Assembly: GCA_002371715.1 (NCBI GenBank)
Contig: DFGF01000009.1
Span: forward strand, 62,959-78,328
Length of the DNA stretch: 15,370 nucleotides
Source of the DNA: Prevotella sp. UBA3757
GTDB lineage: Bacteria > Bacteroidota > Bacteroidia > Bacteroidales > Bacteroidaceae
Direction of reading: 5' to 3'
Shown here: positions 13,501 to 15,370 of the stretch, piece after piece
Layout of the letters: each line of letters opens with the position of its first letter
Numbering within the stretch: the stretch's first letter is position 1
Translations under genes and position numbers: made by a program
Notes under the pieces: model-generated
The model's input: only the letters and a program-made list of their open reading frames with translations
The model's database searches: none
Told to the model about the DNA's origin: nothing

Positions 13501-15252
13501 ATGAAACAAACGAATACTAATGGTAAAATGATGATGACAGCAACACTACGCAAAGGCATGGGCTGCATGGCACTGCTCCTGCTCTCCTGCTCACAAGCAT
13601 TCGTGGCACCTGCAATGGCACAGGTCAAGGACCGCAGCGGCGTGAAGGACGTCAACCAGGTAGTGGACAATACGCCCGACAGCATTGCCAAGGCCATGAC
13701 CGCAAGGCCCGTGCCCGGCAGCAGCCGCCGAGGCTCAAACCCCGTACTGTTCCTCGTAGGCAACTCCACCATGCGCACAGGCACACTGGGCAACGGCAAC
13801 AACGGACAGTGGGGCTGGGGATACTATGCCCACGAGTATTTCGACCCCACCAAGATTACCGTCGAGAACCAGGCCCTGGGAGGCATGTCCAGCCGCACGT
13901 TCTACAACAAGCTGTGGCAGCCCATCCGTCAGGCCATCAGGCCCGGTGACTGGGTCATCATCTCCATAGGCCATAACGACAACGGACCCTACGACTCCGG
14001 GCGCGCACGGGCCAGCATTCCCGGCGTGTCGGACGACACGCTGCACGTCACCATCAAGGAGACCGGAGAGCAGGAGACCGTCTACACCTACGGCGGCTAC
14101 ATGCGCCGGTATATTAATGATGTTCGCGCGCAAGGCGGCCACCCCATACTCATGTCACTCACACCGCGCAACGCCTACGACGACCAGGGCAAAATCGTGC
14201 GCAAGCCCCACTCGCAGTGGCTCGTGCAGGTGGCTGCCGAGGAGGGCGTGCCATACGTCGACCTGAACGAAATCTCAGGCCGCAAACTCGACACATACGG
14301 CAAGTGGAAGACCGACTACCACTTCTTCCTCGACAAAATCCACACCAGCCGCTTCGGAGCCATGATGAACGCCCGCTCGGCCGCCGAGGGACTCATGGCC
14401 AGCCATAATCCCGCACTGGCTCCGCTGAAGGCCATGATGCGCAACGTCCAGCTGCCCGTCTACGACCTGACGCGCACCGAGGGCAAGCCCGTCGTCTTCA
14501 TCACCGGCGACAGCACCGTCAAGAACAGCGACAGCGACCCTGACGGCATGTGGGGCTGGGGAGCCGTGGCCAACACCATCTTCGACGAGACGAAGATTGA
14601 CATCGTCAATGCAGCCATGGCCGGACGCAGCTGCCGCACCTACCTGAACGAAGGGCGCTGGGACCGCGTCTACAACTCGCTGAAGCCCGGCGACTACGTG
14701 CTCATCCAGTTTGGCCACAACGACATCGGCCCCATCGACAAGCCGAAATACCGCGCCGCCATCCCCGCCGGCCACGACACCTGCCACGTCTATCGCATGC
14801 AGGCCGCCCGCGAGGACAAGTCCAAGCAGAACATCATCGACCAGAAACTGAAGAACGGCGCCGCCGTAGGCAGCTACGAGGTTGTCTACTCCTTCGGCTG
14901 GTACCTCAAGAAGTTCATACAGGACGTGCGCGAAAAGGGCGCCACACCCATCCTCGTATCGCTCACGCCGCGCAACGAGTGGCAGGACGGCAAGATCGAG
15001 CGCCGCAACGACACCTACGGACGCTGGTACCGCGAAGTGGCACAGGAGACTGGCTGCGAGTTCGTAGACCTTCACAACATCACGGCCGACTTCCTCGACA
15101 AGAAGTGCGGCAAGAAGGAGAAGGCCATGCGCTACTACAACCACGACCACACCCACACCTCGCTCCTCGGTGCCAAGACCAACGCCCAGAGCATAGCTCG
15201 CGGACTGCGCGACAACCATAGCCCGCTGGCAAAATACCTGAAGAAGAAATAA
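13501..15252 (+). CDS. Two-domain CE12-like SGNH esterase (rhamnogalacturonan acetylesterase type)
   Basis: The 583-residue secreted protein holds two complete SGNH/GDSL hydrolase domains of the CE12 kind, which remove acetyl groups from pectic polysaccharides. Domain 1 (about 80-310) has VGNST (Ser89), the GG block at 127-128, GHND (157-160) and DKIH (Asp278, His281). Domain 2 (about 328-580) has TGDST (Ser338), AGRS near 374, GHND (405-408) and DHTH (Asp549, His552). Both catalytic triads are present; domain 1 has GNS in place of GDS. The signal peptide is long (about 1-41, ending APAMAQ); ATG 13528 gives a shorter, more usual one. Substrate preference within pectin or xylan esters cannot be read. 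No polysaccharide lyase, glycosidase or SusC/D pair is in view, so the wider locus is unknown. Confidence 0.92.
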   Translation: MKQTNTNGKMMMTATLRKGMGCMALLLLSCSQAFVAPAMAQVKDRSGVKDVNQVVDNTPDSIAKAMTARPVPGSSRRGSNPVLFLVGNSTMRTGTLGNGNNGQWGWGYYAHEYFDPTKITVENQALGGMSSRTFYNKLWQPIRQAIRPGDWVIISIGHNDNGPYDSGRARASIPGVSDDTLHVTIKETGEQETVYTYGGYMRRYINDVRAQGGHPILMSLTPRNAYDDQGKIVRKPHSQWLVQVAAEEGVPYVDLNEISGRKLDTYGKWKTDYHFFLDKIHTSRFGAMMNARSAAEGLMASHNPALAPLKAMMRNVQLPVYDLTRTEGKPVVFITGDSTVKNSDSDPDGMWGWGAVANTIFDETKIDIVNAAMAGRSCRTYLNEGRWDRVYNSLKPGDYVLIQFGHNDIGPIDKPKYRAAIPAGHDTCHVYRMQAAREDKSKQNIIDQKLKNGAAVGSYEVVYSFGWYLKKFIQDVREKGATPILVSLTPRNEWQDGKIERRNDTYGRWYREVAQETGCEFVDLHNITADFLDKKCGKKEKAMRYYNHDHTHTSLLGAKTNAQSIARGLRDNHSPLAKYLKKK

Positions 15253-15272
15253 ACCTACAGACCCATCCCGAC

Positions 15273-15321
15273 AGACCCACCCCCGGCCCCTCCCTGCGAG
15301 GGAGGGGCCGGGGGTGGGTCT
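15273..15321. terminator. Very strong GC-rich hairpin after the CE12 gene (terminator or REP-like element)
   Basis: Arms at 15273-15294 and 15300-15321 pair perfectly over 22 bp, with a 5-nt loop (TGCGA). The stem is almost all G/C (CCCCCGGCCCC against GGGGCCGGGGG). It begins 21 bp after the CE12 stop and would block or end transcription. No T tract follows, which is unusual for an intrinsic terminator, so a dispersed repetitive palindrome is possible. A 14-bp direct repeat starting CAGACCCA (15258 and 15272) leads into it. Confidence 0.75.
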
Positions 15322-15328
15322 ACAATTA

Positions 15329-15359
15329 CTGCCACCTATCCATCGCGGACGGGTGGCAG
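15329..15359. other. Second, smaller hairpin near the window edge
   Basis: CTGCCACC (15329-15336) pairs with GGTGGCAG (15352-15359) around a 15-nt loop. It follows the strong hairpin directly. Nothing else recognisable lies in 15322-15370. It could be the edge of a structured RNA or of a repeat element that continues past the window. Confidence 0.45.
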
Positions 15360-15370
15360 CTTATCCAAAA

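Noticed and set aside
14275..15219. 314-codon minus-strand open frame opposite the CE12 gene
   Set aside because: It is antisense to clear SGNH motifs, rich in Val and Ala, with no motif or start signal.

Overview
The window looks like a chromosomal segment from a GC-rich Bacteroidales, most likely Prevotella or a close relative. Several things point there. The -7 promoter boxes match the Bacteroidetes TAnnTTTG pattern. IspG carries Bacteroidetes-style sequence. There is a secreted MG2-domain giant protein and a two-domain CE12 esterase. Intergenic gaps hold 7-8 bp tandem repeats. I see no phage, transposase, CRISPR, tRNA or rRNA.

Left part (1-5395, all minus strand). Transcription runs from a small lipoprotein (5395-4763) through an unrecognised 215-residue protein, rpoN (sigma-54), a PAP2-family membrane phosphatase and purE to ispG, which runs off the left edge. 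Spacings are tight: 2 bp between the 215-residue gene and rpoN, and a 20-bp overlap of purE with ispG. The three wider gaps each contain a degenerate short tandem repeat that touches the upstream gene's stop codon. The same heptamer family as the 4666-4777 array also lies in frame inside ispG.

Middle part (5472-8082, plus strand). A tightly spaced pair of secreted clade-2 histidine-phosphatase paralogues (phytase / histidine acid phosphatase fold), each 434 residues long, is divergent from the lipoprotein gene. The downstream copy has an intact RHGxR catalytic motif. The upstream copy has RCGxH and has lost a further pocket arginine, so it looks like a pseudoenzyme or a re-purposed enzyme. 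A 21-bp repeat in about 3.5 copies starts on the second gene's stop codon and fills the convergent gap before sufE.

Right part (8153-15370). On the minus strand are sufE, a U32-family protein (TrhP/YegQ-like) with a near-perfect promoter, and a 924-residue MG2-domain exported protein. A 38-bp palindrome lies between the last two. Divergent from these are a secreted unknown protein and a two-domain CE12 (rhamnogalacturonan acetylesterase-like) SGNH hydrolase. The window ends in about 120 non-coding bases with a very strong GC-rich hairpin.

The main items for a second look are the catalytically altered histidine-phosphatase paralogue beside its intact sister, the short tandem repeats at stop codons and inside ispG, and three promoters placed exactly 8 nt from the ATG, which suggests leaderless transcripts. 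I found no defence or mobile system.
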